34,735 bases of DNA from Candidatus Hatepunaea meridiana (lineage in GTDB: Bacteria > Electryoneota > AABM5-125-24 > Hatepunaeales > Hatepunaeaceae). Made by a program: the position numbers and the translations under genes. Where the stretch lies: positions 1 through 34,735 of the forward strand of contig JAVCDD010000287.1 in the NCBI GenBank assembly GCA_030765125.1, written 5' to 3'. Positions 24,476 to 31,313 of the stretch are shown piece by piece. Below the pieces are notes generated by a model that saw nothing but the letters and a program-made list of their open reading frames with translations, was not told the DNA's origin and did not search any database. Numbering within the stretch: position 1 is the first letter of the stretch; every line of letters starts with the position of its first letter.

Positions 24476-24735
24476 CGTTTATCTATCCCATAGAGATAGT
24501 GATCCAGATTTTCGCTCAGATCATTTGGTATCGCGTCCCAGTCTTCCTCTGGAATTTGACTCGCAAGCTCCATAAGTATCTCCTCGATAGGACGCTCTGT
24601 TACGTTATGAATTGCTTCTTTTCGCAACTCTCCATAGATTAAGTTGTTATCCTTCATTAGACGGATTAACTCTAACCTCTCGTCGCTACGCATATCTTTA
24701 ACGAGTTCAAGTGTGTTGGCTACTCTTTCAGTCAT
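24472..24735 (-). CDS. Antitoxin partner of the VapC/PIN toxin
   Basis: An 87-residue protein first in the operon with the PIN toxin, so an antitoxin by position. The N-terminus MTERVANTLELVKDM with ERLELI is shared with the RelE partner at 23014. The C-terminus is different (RPIEEILMELASQIPEEDW, LSENLDHYLYG) and is expected to bind VapC. Start at 24735 follows AAGGAGCTAAAA; the longer frame to 24858 translates the leader repeat and is rejected. It is not a recognisable VapB of the AbrB or RHH type. Confidence 0.78.
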   Translation of the reverse strand: MTERVANTLELVKDMRSDERLELIRLMKDNNLIYGELRKEAIHNVTERPIEEILMELASQIPEEDWDAIPNDLSENLDHYLYGIDKR

Positions 24736-24754
24736 TTTTAGCTCCTTATTTTTA

Positions 24755-24831
24755 ACCGCAGAGGGCGCAGAGGATCGCAGAGGTTTTATCTGCTTAATCT
24801 GTTTTGTCTGCTGTGAATTTGTTTGGGCGTT
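24755..24831 (-). repeat. Leader repeat upstream of the VapC operon
   Basis: Nearly identical to 22659-22729 and followed by matching TTTGTTTGGGCG-type flank, so a longer block than the core repeat was duplicated. Confidence 0.85.
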
Positions 24832-24868
24832 ATGAATGCTGCGGCAGCTGGTAAACATTGTGAATTAC

Positions 24869-25058
24869 TTAGTTTTCTTTCTTTTCTTCTTCAGGAATAA
24901 TTTTTAGTAGTTCATTCATTAAAATTGGAAGATCATGTTTTACAACATCCCAGACAACATCTAAATTTATTGTTAGATAATTATGCACAATTTTATTTGG
25001 TTGCACGGTAACAAGTATTTATTATGTGTTTGAAATATAATATGTCATCCTTAACCAT
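24869..25058 (-). pseudogene. hepT: Internally deleted HepT (copy 2)
   Basis: Translation from 25058 gives MVKDDILYFKHIINTCYRAT and then a stop. The other end of a HepT gene is readable in a different frame: IVHNYLTINLDVVWDVVKHD to the end (LLKIIPEEEKKEN, stop at 24869). About 55-60 central residues, including the arginine of R-x4-H-x-Y, are missing. The junction is near 25005-25020. The upstream mntA copy 2 is intact, so the toxin has been lost while the antitoxin persists. Confidence 0.9.
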
Positions 25059-25347
25059 ACAGAACCTCCCTCCGGAAGGAAGGATGATTTCGAATAAGAT
25101 GATTTAGGTAACTTTCCGAGACAAAATCAATCTTTCTCCCACCGAATATTTGAGATAGCTCTTCCTCTATATCGAATATCTTAAACCCAACGATAGTATC
25201 AGGCTCAAATTCATAAAGCACATCGATATCGCTGTCATCCCGGAAATCATCGCGCAAAACGGATCCGAACAACCATAACTTGCGGATGTGGTTTTTACGG
25301 CAGAATAGATTAAGCTTTTGTTTGTTAATTGGTATTTTTATGGGCAT
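25051..25347 (-). CDS. mntA: MntA nucleotidyltransferase antitoxin (copy 2, partner broken)
   Basis: A 98-residue minimal nucleotidyltransferase with intact G-S-x10-D-x-D (GSVLRDDFRDDSDIDVLYEF). It is very close to copy 3 (both share DSDIDVLYEFEPDT and VGFKIF). Its hepT partner overlaps by eight bases but is broken. It may still modify the HepT of the neighbouring modules, which is inference. Confidence 0.92.
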   Translation of the reverse strand: MPIKIPINKQKLNLFCRKNHIRKLWLFGSVLRDDFRDDSDIDVLYEFEPDTIVGFKIFDIEEELSQIFGGRKIDFVSESYLNHLIRNHPSFRREVLYG

Positions 25348-25375
25348 AAATTTTCCTTGCTACAGATTATTTTTT

Positions 25376-25441
25376 AACCGCAGAGGGCGCAGAGGATCCC
25401 AGAGGTTTTATCTGCTTAATCTGTTTTGTCTGCTGTGAATT
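25376..25441 (-). repeat. Leader repeat upstream of mntA copy 2
   Basis: Coding strand ends CCTCTGCGCCCTCTGCGGTT then an A-run, about 28 bases before the ATG. The far end abuts the stop of hepT copy 3. Confidence 0.88.
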
Positions 25442-25443
25442 TC

Positions 25444-25797
25444 TTAGTCCGCATCACGTTCTTCAATCGGTACAATTTTTTCAAGTTCTTTGACCAATTC
25501 TGGCAATTCATCCGTTGCCACCGTCCATACAATCTTGAAGTTTATATTAAGATAATCGTGCACAATCCTATGACGCATCCCGACTATATCCGACCATGGA
25601 ATATTTGGATAGGCTTGTCGCGTCGCTTCTGAAACAAGACGAGCTGCTTCACCGATGATCTGCAGCCAGAAAGTAATCGATATTCTGAAAAACTCGTCAT
25701 TATAAAATTCCTGGTAGTCCTTTCCTTTAACGTTGTGAATCACTGTATATGCCTTATCAAGCATATGACCGATATAAACCATATCATCCTTTTTCAT
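25444..25797 (-). CDS. hepT: HepT-type HEPN toxin (copy 3)
   Basis: A 117-residue HEPN toxin with complete R-x4-H-x-Y, R75, H80 and Y82 in RHRIVHDY. The QIIGEAARLVS helix and WSDIVGMRHR core match copy 1. It overlaps mntA copy 3 by 14 bases. Its C-terminus (LEKIVPIEERDAD) ends directly at the leader repeat of the next module. Confidence 0.93.
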   Translation of the reverse strand: MKKDDMVYIGHMLDKAYTVIHNVKGKDYQEFYNDEFFRISITFWLQIIGEAARLVSEATRQAYPNIPWSDIVGMRHRIVHDYLNINFKIVWTVATDELPELVKELEKIVPIEERDAD

Positions 25798-26086
25798 ATA
25801 TAACCTCTGCTTGAAACGTCGAATGATTGCGAATCCTATGGTTTAGAAACTCTTCTGCGATAAAATCGATCTTTCGATTTCCGAATAGTACTGATAACTC
25901 TTCTTCAATTCGAAATATCTTGAAACCGACCATTGTATCAGGTTCAAACTCATACAGTACGTCAATATCGCTGTCATCCCGGAAATCGTCGTGCAATACG
26001 GATCCGAACAGCCATAACTTGCGGATATGATGCTTACGGCAGAACCGAGTAAGTTTTTGTTTGTCAATTTGTATTTTTATGGGCAT
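25784..26086 (-). CDS. mntA: MntA nucleotidyltransferase antitoxin (copy 3)
   Basis: A 100-residue minimal nucleotidyltransferase with the exact G-S-x10-D-x-D motif (GSVLHDDFRDDSDID). The N-terminus MPIKIQIDKQKLTRF and RKLWLFGS match copies 1 and 2. It should AMPylate the partner HepT it overlaps. A GGAGGAAAAA ribosome-binding region and the leader repeat precede it. Confidence 0.94.
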   Translation of the reverse strand: MPIKIQIDKQKLTRFCRKHHIRKLWLFGSVLHDDFRDDSDIDVLYEFEPDTMVGFKIFRIEEELSVLFGNRKIDFIAEEFLNHRIRNHSTFQAEVIYEKG

Positions 26087-26116
26087 AATTTTTCCTCCCT
26101 ACAGATTATTTTTTTT

Positions 26117-26188
26117 ACCGCAGAGGGCGCAGAGGAACGCAGAGGTTTTTTGTTTATCTACTTAATCTGTTTCATCTGCTGTGAATTT
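26117..26188 (-). repeat. Leader repeat upstream of mntA copy 3, overlapping recX
   Basis: Coding strand: TTCACAGCAGATGAAACAG, then GATTAAGTAGAT, CCTCTGCGTTCC, GCCCTCTGCGGT and an A-run. Its distal end supplies the last codons and the stop of recX at 26172. Confidence 0.85.
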
Positions 26189-26651
26189 CTTCATACATCA
26201 CCGCAGCAACCGTTTCACCCCTAAACCCTCGTCTATGCAATGCACTTCCAAGACGCCGGTTACGTTTCTCATCAGGTATATGCTGCATTCCTCTCAGCTT
26301 CTTTTCTGCGAATCGTCGAGCAATCTCGATCTCATCGTTTTCCGGATATATCCGGTTAATGGCTTCTTCGATTACGTCCTTCCTGATACCTCTCTGAGAT
26401 AGTTCATATTCCAGCAAGAATCTTCCAATTAGTTTCTCTTCCCGCCCGCGATTAATATGATCTTCAACGATTTCACCTTCTTTGATGTATCCTTCCTTAA
26501 CACAATTCAGCGCTACAACCTTGGCAAGATCATTCTCAGCGCCCTTTCGCTTTAGCCGGTCAATCAGTTCCTTTATAGTCAATGAACGCCGGGCAAGCAT
26601 CTTTAGAGCTATTAGACGGTATTTCTCAATATTGGAGTCTTTATCGCACAT
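26172..26651 (-). CDS. recX: Regulatory protein RecX
   Basis: A 159-residue RecX, which blocks RecA filament growth. It has the tandem three-helix repeats of the family: ALKMLARRSLTIKELIDRL, RGREEKLIGRFLLEYELSQR with GIRKDVIEEAI, and the last repeat with RRLGSALHRRGFRGETVAAV. It lies 42 bases after recA on the same strand, its usual place. The final residues EIHSR and the TGA are encoded by the TTCACAGCAGATGA end of the intergenic repeat, so the native C-terminus seems to have been replaced or trimmed by repeat insertion. Confidence 0.92.
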   Translation of the reverse strand: MCDKDSNIEKYRLIALKMLARRSLTIKELIDRLKRKGAENDLAKVVALNCVKEGYIKEGEIVEDHINRGREEKLIGRFLLEYELSQRGIRKDVIEEAINRIYPENDEIEIARRFAEKKLRGMQHIPDEKRNRRLGSALHRRGFRGETVAAVMYEEIHSR

Positions 26652-26693
26652 AGTAGGTTAACGCTGCTCTTTGAGGTGAATTTAAGCTGCCTG

Positions 26694-27734
26694 TTAGTTC
26701 TGAGTATCCTCTGGAATCACAACCGGCGGGAGTTGTAATTTTTCGCGTACTTGAGCCTCGATTTCTTCTTTAATATCGTTGTTTTCTGTCAGGAATTTCA
26801 TAACGCGATCCCGCCCCTGTCCGAGGCGTTCCTCACCAAATGAATACCACGTTCCGGATCGTTTCAGAATTCCGTGCTCAGTACCCATATCAACGATCTC
26901 ACCCAATATAGAAATACCTTTTCCGTAAATAATATCAAATTCTACTTCGCGGAACGGAGGGGCTACTTTGTTCTTGACCACGCGCACACGGGTTCGGTTG
27001 CCGACCATCTCCGTACCGGTTTTTATAGCGCCAATTCGACGGATATCCAGTCTTACCGTAGCATGAAACTTCAGAGCTATCCCTCCAGGAGTCGTCTCCG
27101 GATTCCCCCAGGCTTGCCCGATCTTCATACGAATCTGATTGATAAAAATGAAGCTGGTATTGGACTTGGAAACCGTTCCTGTCAACTTACGAAGAGCGCG
27201 CGACATTAAGCGAGCCTGCAATCCGATCTGCTGATCCCCCATATCACCTTCGATTTCAGCTTTGGGAACTAACGCTGCAACTGAATCGATAACTATAACG
27301 TCTATGGCGCTTGATCTGACCAGAGTTTCTGCAATATCCAACGCCTGTTCACCTGTATCAGGCTGAGATATGAGCAGGTTTTTCGTGTCCACACCAAGGT
27401 TAGCGGCATACGTTGGATCAAGAGCGTGCTCGGCGTCAATAAATGCGGCTATACCGCCAAGCCGCTGGGCGCCGGCGATGATATGCAACGCAAGAGTAGT
27501 TTTGCCGGATGCCTCCGGACCAAATATTTCCGCCACCCGACCACGCGGGATGCCTCCAACGCCTAATGCCGTGTCCAAAGCCAACGATCCGGTCGGAATA
27601 ACATCAACCTTTATCCGCATACTCTCATCTCCAAGACGCATAATCGAACCGCGACCATAGTGTTTCTCGATCTCAGCCATAGCAAGTTCCAAGGATCGTG
27701 TCTTATCGGAAAGTCCATTTTTCGATTTTACCAT
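26694..27734 (-). CDS. recA: Recombinase RecA
   Basis: A 346-residue RecA, the strand-exchange and SOS co-protease ATPase. Walker A GPEASGKT is at residues 72-79; [22 protein letters not shown] and [16 protein letters not shown] (loop L1/L2 region) are conserved, and [19 protein letters not shown] is typical. Length and sequence look complete, with an acidic-poor C-terminus ending PEDTQN. ATG follows AAAAGGAAAAACC and a leader repeat. It lies in the pgsA-pgpA-cinA-thpR-recA-recX cluster on the minus strand. No LexA-like box was recognised in its leader. Confidence 0.98.
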   Translation of the reverse strand: MVKSKNGLSDKTRSLELAMAEIEKHYGRGSIMRLGDESMRIKVDVIPTGSLALDTALGVGGIPRGRVAEIFGPEASGKTTLALHIIAGAQRLGGIAAFIDAEHALDPTYAANLGVDTKNLLISQPDTGEQALDIAETLVRSSAIDVIVIDSVAALVPKAEIEGDMGDQQIGLQARLMSRALRKLTGTVSKSNTSFIFINQIRMKIGQAWGNPETTPGGIALKFHATVRLDIRRIGAIKTGTEMVGNRTRVRVVKNKVAPPFREVEFDIIYGKGISILGEIVDMGTEHGILKRSGTWYSFGEERLGQGRDRVMKFLTENNDIKEEIEAQVREKLQLPPVVIPEDTQN

Positions 27735-27750
27735 TGGTTTTTCCTTTTTT

Positions 27751-27854
27751 TTAACCGCAGATTACATAGATTTTTTGTTTCTTAATCTGTTCAATCTGCT
27801 CAATCTGTTGTGAATTATCTGTTCTATTTATGCGACAGGAGTGTCGCATCTACT
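27751..27854 (-). repeat. Leader repeat of recA plus ATGCGACA hairpin
   Basis: Bases 27751-27816 are the leader repeat, coding strand AATCTGTTTAATCTGC-like units ending TAATCTGCGGTT and an A-run before the recA Shine-Dalgarno. Bases 27829-27854 are the inverted copy of the ATGCGACA hairpin, which follows the thpR stop with no gap. Confidence 0.82.
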
Positions 27855-28422
27855 AAATTGGGATATTGGCAATAATACCGTATTCAGCGCCATCTGGCTT
27901 CAATATACTCGACATTAATCGGACTTCATTGATTTCCCAAGTAATTTTTTGGAAACCAAATTCTGTCATTTTACCGGCAAGTATACAATCTCGATTTATT
28001 GATTTCACCCTCCCGATTGTCAGGTGTGGGTGGAATTTCTTCCTCTCCATTGGAAAACCGAGTGGTTCTAATGCTTTTTCAATGTTATTCTGGAGTTCCA
28101 AAAGTTGCCTGCCTCCATCCACACCAAGCCATAATACACGTGGCTTCTTTAGATTTGGGAACCCACCTGTATTAGTAGTTGTAATGTTAAAAGGTGAAAT
28201 TCGCGAAGCTGAATCTCTAATGGAAGCCTCAATTTCCGATAATTGAGAAACTTCGACATCACCGAGAAATTTCAATGTCAAATGTACACCTACCGATCTA
28301 ACCCATGTTACTCGCGCACCAGAGACAACTCTTAGCTTATCCTGGACTTCACGGATTGCTCGCTTAACACTCTCCTGTGTTTCCAGTGCAATAAACGCTC
28401 GTACATAATCCGATTTATTCAT
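27853..28422 (-). CDS. thpR: RNA 2',3'-cyclic phosphodiesterase (LigT/ThpR)
   Basis: A 189-residue member of the 2H phosphoesterase family. Both catalytic HxTx motifs are present, H47-L-T49 in GVHLTLKFLG and H133-L-T135 in HPHLTIGRV, and the RAFIAL start is typical. It opens 2',3'-cyclic phosphates at RNA ends; the true cellular substrate is uncertain. It overlaps the end of cinA by eight bases, so the two are translated together. The TAG stop belongs to the AGTAG edge of a hairpin repeat. Confidence 0.93.
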   Translation of the reverse strand: MNKSDYVRAFIALETQESVKRAIREVQDKLRVVSGARVTWVRSVGVHLTLKFLGDVEVSQLSEIEASIRDSASRISPFNITTTNTGGFPNLKKPRVLWLGVDGGRQLLELQNNIEKALEPLGFPMERKKFHPHLTIGRVKSINRDCILAGKMTEFGFQKITWEINEVRLMSSILKPDGAEYGIIANIPI

Positions 28423-29653
28423 AGCCTTTCAACTTTTGCCACAGCATAACGAGCGCTGCTTGAGCCGACCTGCGCCGGTTGGTGTTTCTATCACCGTCAA
28501 ACCGGAATTGTTGTATAGCGCCGCCTTTCTGATCGGCAACGGCAATGTATACTAATCCAACCGGTTTCTCTTCTGTACCTCCTGTCGGTCCGGCAATGCC
28601 GGTAACGCTTACTGCAATGTCAACTCCAGCACACTCGACCGTCCCTTCTGCCATAGCAACTGCAACCTCAGCGCTAACGGCACCGCAACTCTCTAATAAC
28701 TCTTCACTCACGCTTAACGAAGCGATCTTTGCTTCATTCGAATATGTTACATATCCTCTGTCAAATGAATTGGAACTGCCGGGGATAGCAACCAGTCTGC
28801 TTGCCATCAGCCCTCCGGTGCACGATTCAGCAACCGCCAGTTTCATCCCTTTACTCTCAAGCATATCGAGAATAACCTTTTCCAGTGAAATCTGATCTGT
28901 TGCATAAATATATTCACTAATACTGCTTTGGATATATCCTTCAGCTTGTTTTAAAATGGTATCTATTTCTTTAGCATCTTTACCCGATAATGAAAGACGA
29001 AGTGTAACACCGTGGTCAATACTCGGCAGGTAGGCTAGTGTTACAGGGGCTATTTTGGCAGGATCACCAATTAATTCGGAAAGATAAGCCTCGCCTATTC
29101 CAGCGGTTTTCAGAATCCGGTGCTTGTAATATTCTGTTGTTTTCTTCTTTAACTCAGGTAGCACATAATTGGTAAACATCCCTCTCATCTCTATGGGTAC
29201 ACCCGGCATAGCGAACAGCTCGCGATCATCCAGATTATAATGGATCCCCGGTGCGCTTCCATACTCGTTAAGAATGGGAATCGCGTGGGATGGGAATTCA
29301 GCCATTACTTCATAACCAGGTGGTGGATCTATTTCCCTTGCCGTGAACTTACTTTGAATCCATTCCGACAAATCGTCTCTTAGGACAAGATCATCATTGA
29401 AGAACTTAGCTATAACCGGTCGAGTGATATCATCGTGCGTTGGACCGAGTCCTCCGGTAACCAGGATTACGTCTGCCCTATCCCAAGCTCGCCGTAATTG
29501 ATGCTTCATATCGCTGGGATTATCCCCCACAATTGACACCCAACGTAAGTGAAAACCATATTCAGAAAGCTGCGAGGCTATCCAGTTAGAGTTTGTATCC
29601 TGCGTGTGCCCTAACAGGATTTCATCGCCGATTGTAATAAGTTCTATTTTCAT
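28415..29653 (-). CDS. cinA: CinA family nicotinamide-nucleotide amidohydrolase
   Basis: A 412-residue full-length CinA. The N-terminal molybdopterin-binding-like domain has IGDEILLGHTQDTNS and VTGGLGPTHDD and probably acts as the ADP-ribose/COG1058 pyrophosphatase. The C-terminal domain has AVAESCTGGLMASRL with GYVTYSNEAK and VSVTGIAGPTGG, and deamidates NMN back to nicotinate mononucleotide for NAD recycling. Upstream of recA it is a classic neighbour. The start follows weakly conserved bases; ATG at 29653 encodes the expected MKIELITIGDEIL. Confidence 0.95.
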   Translation of the reverse strand: MKIELITIGDEILLGHTQDTNSNWIASQLSEYGFHLRWVSIVGDNPSDMKHQLRRAWDRADVILVTGGLGPTHDDITRPVIAKFFNDDLVLRDDLSEWIQSKFTAREIDPPPGYEVMAEFPSHAIPILNEYGSAPGIHYNLDDRELFAMPGVPIEMRGMFTNYVLPELKKKTTEYYKHRILKTAGIGEAYLSELIGDPAKIAPVTLAYLPSIDHGVTLRLSLSGKDAKEIDTILKQAEGYIQSSISEYIYATDQISLEKVILDMLESKGMKLAVAESCTGGLMASRLVAIPGSSNSFDRGYVTYSNEAKIASLSVSEELLESCGAVSAEVAVAMAEGTVECAGVDIAVSVTGIAGPTGGTEEKPVGLVYIAVADQKGGAIQQFRFDGDRNTNRRRSAQAALVMLWQKLKGYE

Positions 29654-29687
29654 AATTAACTACCTTATTAAATGCGAAGTTTGCATA

Positions 29688-29765
29688 GGAAATACGGGGA
29701 CAGTATACCTATTTAAACGGGTAGGACAGATTATATAAAAGAAGGTATACTGTCCCCGTATTTCC
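29688..29765. repeat. GGAAATACGGGGACAGTATA inverted repeat
   Basis: Arms 29688-29710 and 29743-29765 are perfect 23-base complements with a 32-base spacer. It occupies the gap between pgpA and cinA, interrupting an otherwise tight gene cluster. It resembles repeats associated with IS200/RAYT-type transposases, none of which is encoded here. Confidence 0.85.
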
Positions 29766-29782
29766 AACGCGGAACTTATCTG

Positions 29783-30253
29783 TCAGTCGAGCCATAATCG
29801 TCTGATAACAGCTATAACAACAATAGCATAACCTCCCGCAAGAACATCATCTATCATTATCCCCCAGCCACCCTTCAATTTTTGAGATATATAAATTGGA
29901 AAAGGTTTCCATATATCAAACAAGCGAAAAAGAAAAAATGCTATTACAACCATTAATATCGTTTTTGAGCAAAATGCAAGGGCAATCCATTGACCGATGA
30001 GTTCGTCAACGATGATGGGATGTGCATCCTTTCCAAGTGTCTTTTCTGCACAGTTTGAAACATAGGTAAAAATCAATGATAAAACAATCAGGATCAGCCA
30101 GAAAACCAGGGGAGGTAACTGTGACAGGAAATACCACCAGATTAGAACGGCAAAAGCGCTTCCCCAGGTTCCCGGCGCTATAGGCATCCTGCCAATGGGA
30201 CCGACAGTGGCAATCTGTACCAGCGCCCTCTGGATCAGACCTTCAGACCTCAA
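29783..30253 (-). CDS. pgpA: Phosphatidylglycerophosphatase A
   Basis: A 156-residue PgpA, an inner-membrane phosphatase that removes phosphate from phosphatidylglycerol phosphate. The family signature is clear: IGRMPIAPGTWGS near the N-terminus, HPIIVDELIGQWIA in the middle, and FRLFDIWKPFPI with GGWGIMIDDVLAG. Three to four hydrophobic spans are visible. It overlaps pgsA by four bases, placing two consecutive steps of phosphatidylglycerol synthesis in one operon. Confidence 0.95.
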   Translation of the reverse strand: MRSEGLIQRALVQIATVGPIGRMPIAPGTWGSAFAVLIWWYFLSQLPPLVFWLILIVLSLIFTYVSNCAEKTLGKDAHPIIVDELIGQWIALAFCSKTILMVVIAFFLFRLFDIWKPFPIYISQKLKGGWGIMIDDVLAGGYAIVVIAVIRRLWLD

Positions 30254-30960
30254 TCGGATCTATCCACGCGGATTCTAACGCTCTTCAAGTAAAGTCCACC
30301 CGATACAAGAGATGATACTGCACAAAGGAACAACAGGAAATTGATTAATATAAAGAAATGATAACCTTTAAACAGCAAAGATGCGATTTCGTTATAAATT
30401 AAAATATCACGTAAATTCAACGCAAGAAGTGTAAAGATTATTGTGGCTATTTGAATGCCTGTCTTCCATTTACCCCAAGCGCTCGTTACTACTGAAGAGC
30501 CACCGCTGATTGCCCAAATTCTTAACAATGTCAACCCGACTTCTCGTAAGGTAATAAGCGCTATCCATACCAATGCCAAGGTGAACAAATCCGAAAAATT
30601 TTCTCTAATTAGCAACGCCCAAAACGCTGATAATATTAACAATTTATCAGCCAGCGGATCCATAAAATTACCGAAGGGAGTTACCTCGCCACGCCGACGC
30701 GCCAACTTCCCATCTATTAAATCGGATATGGCGCCTGCAATAAAGAGAAAGGTAGCCAGTATCTGAAGCGTCAGAGATCCGCTGAAGAAGCAATACCAGA
30801 AAAAAGGCACAATTACCAAACGAAATAAGGTAAACCAGTTAGCCGGAGTAACTGTTACCTGACCATTGGAACTTTTTGAACCTAATACCGATCTGATCTT
30901 AGCTCGACTGCGCTTGATTATAATTCTGAATGAATTACTCGAATTTGAACTGTCTGTCAT
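30250..30960 (-). CDS. pgsA: CDP-diacylglycerol-glycerol-3-phosphate 3-phosphatidyltransferase
   Basis: A 236-residue membrane enzyme making phosphatidylglycerol phosphate. The CDP-alcohol phosphatidyltransferase motif D-x2-D-G-x2-A-R-x8-G-x3-D-x3-D is exact, D80 to D105 (SDLIDGKLARRR, GNFMDPLADK). Hydrophobic spans follow. The first about 35 residues are a polar, serine-rich extension not seen in E. coli PgsA. It is the first gene of the minus-strand cluster. The ATG lies at 30960; no strong Shine-Dalgarno is seen. Confidence 0.94.
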   Translation of the reverse strand: MTDSSNSSNSFRIIIKRSRAKIRSVLGSKSSNGQVTVTPANWFTLFRLVIVPFFWYCFFSGSLTLQILATFLFIAGAISDLIDGKLARRRGEVTPFGNFMDPLADKLLILSAFWALLIRENFSDLFTLALVWIALITLREVGLTLLRIWAISGGSSVVTSAWGKWKTGIQIATIIFTLLALNLRDILIYNEIASLLFKGYHFFILINFLLFLCAVSSLVSGGLYLKSVRIRVDRSD

Positions 30961-31313
30961 TTACAGCAAAATCCTTATCATATTGATAGAACTTGTCATC
31001 TATCGAATTGAGAGTTACATTATAACCTTATAAGATAATAACTGATAACATAATAAGCAACTATAAACGATTATTCAATAAATTTAATTAACTCTGCTTT
31101 GTTAAGGTAACGCTCACCGGGGAGGGCGGACATTCTTGATTGACGTGTAAAAACACTAAAAAGCATGCTGTCAGGTGCCCTCATCTGACAGCCAATCCAC
31201 TAATTATTCAGATGTTACAGTGTTAGGTGAGGGCACCTGACAACACGGATTGGGGTTTTAATACATTAATCAAGAATATCTACTCTACCAAGTGTAATTA
31301 TTTGGCAAATAAT
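30961..31313. other. Divergent intergenic region with repeats
   Basis: The region between pgsA (minus) and the symporter (plus) must hold promoters for both. Up to about 31110 it is AT-rich; no confident promoter is called. It then contains the GGGGAGGGCGGACATTC repeat (31119-31138) and a GCTGTCAG/CTGACAGC palindrome (31167-31192). TGTCAGGTGCCCTCA at 31169-31183 pairs with its complement at 31228-31242. These are variants of the family seen at 7663-7783. Confidence 0.6.

Noticed and set aside
24736..24858. N-terminal extension of the VapC-partner antitoxin
   Set aside because: It translates the leader repeat; a good Shine-Dalgarno precedes the start at 24735.
22659..26188. Regularly spaced repeats as a CRISPR-like array
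   Set aside because: The intervals are protein-coding TA modules of different lengths, not short spacers.
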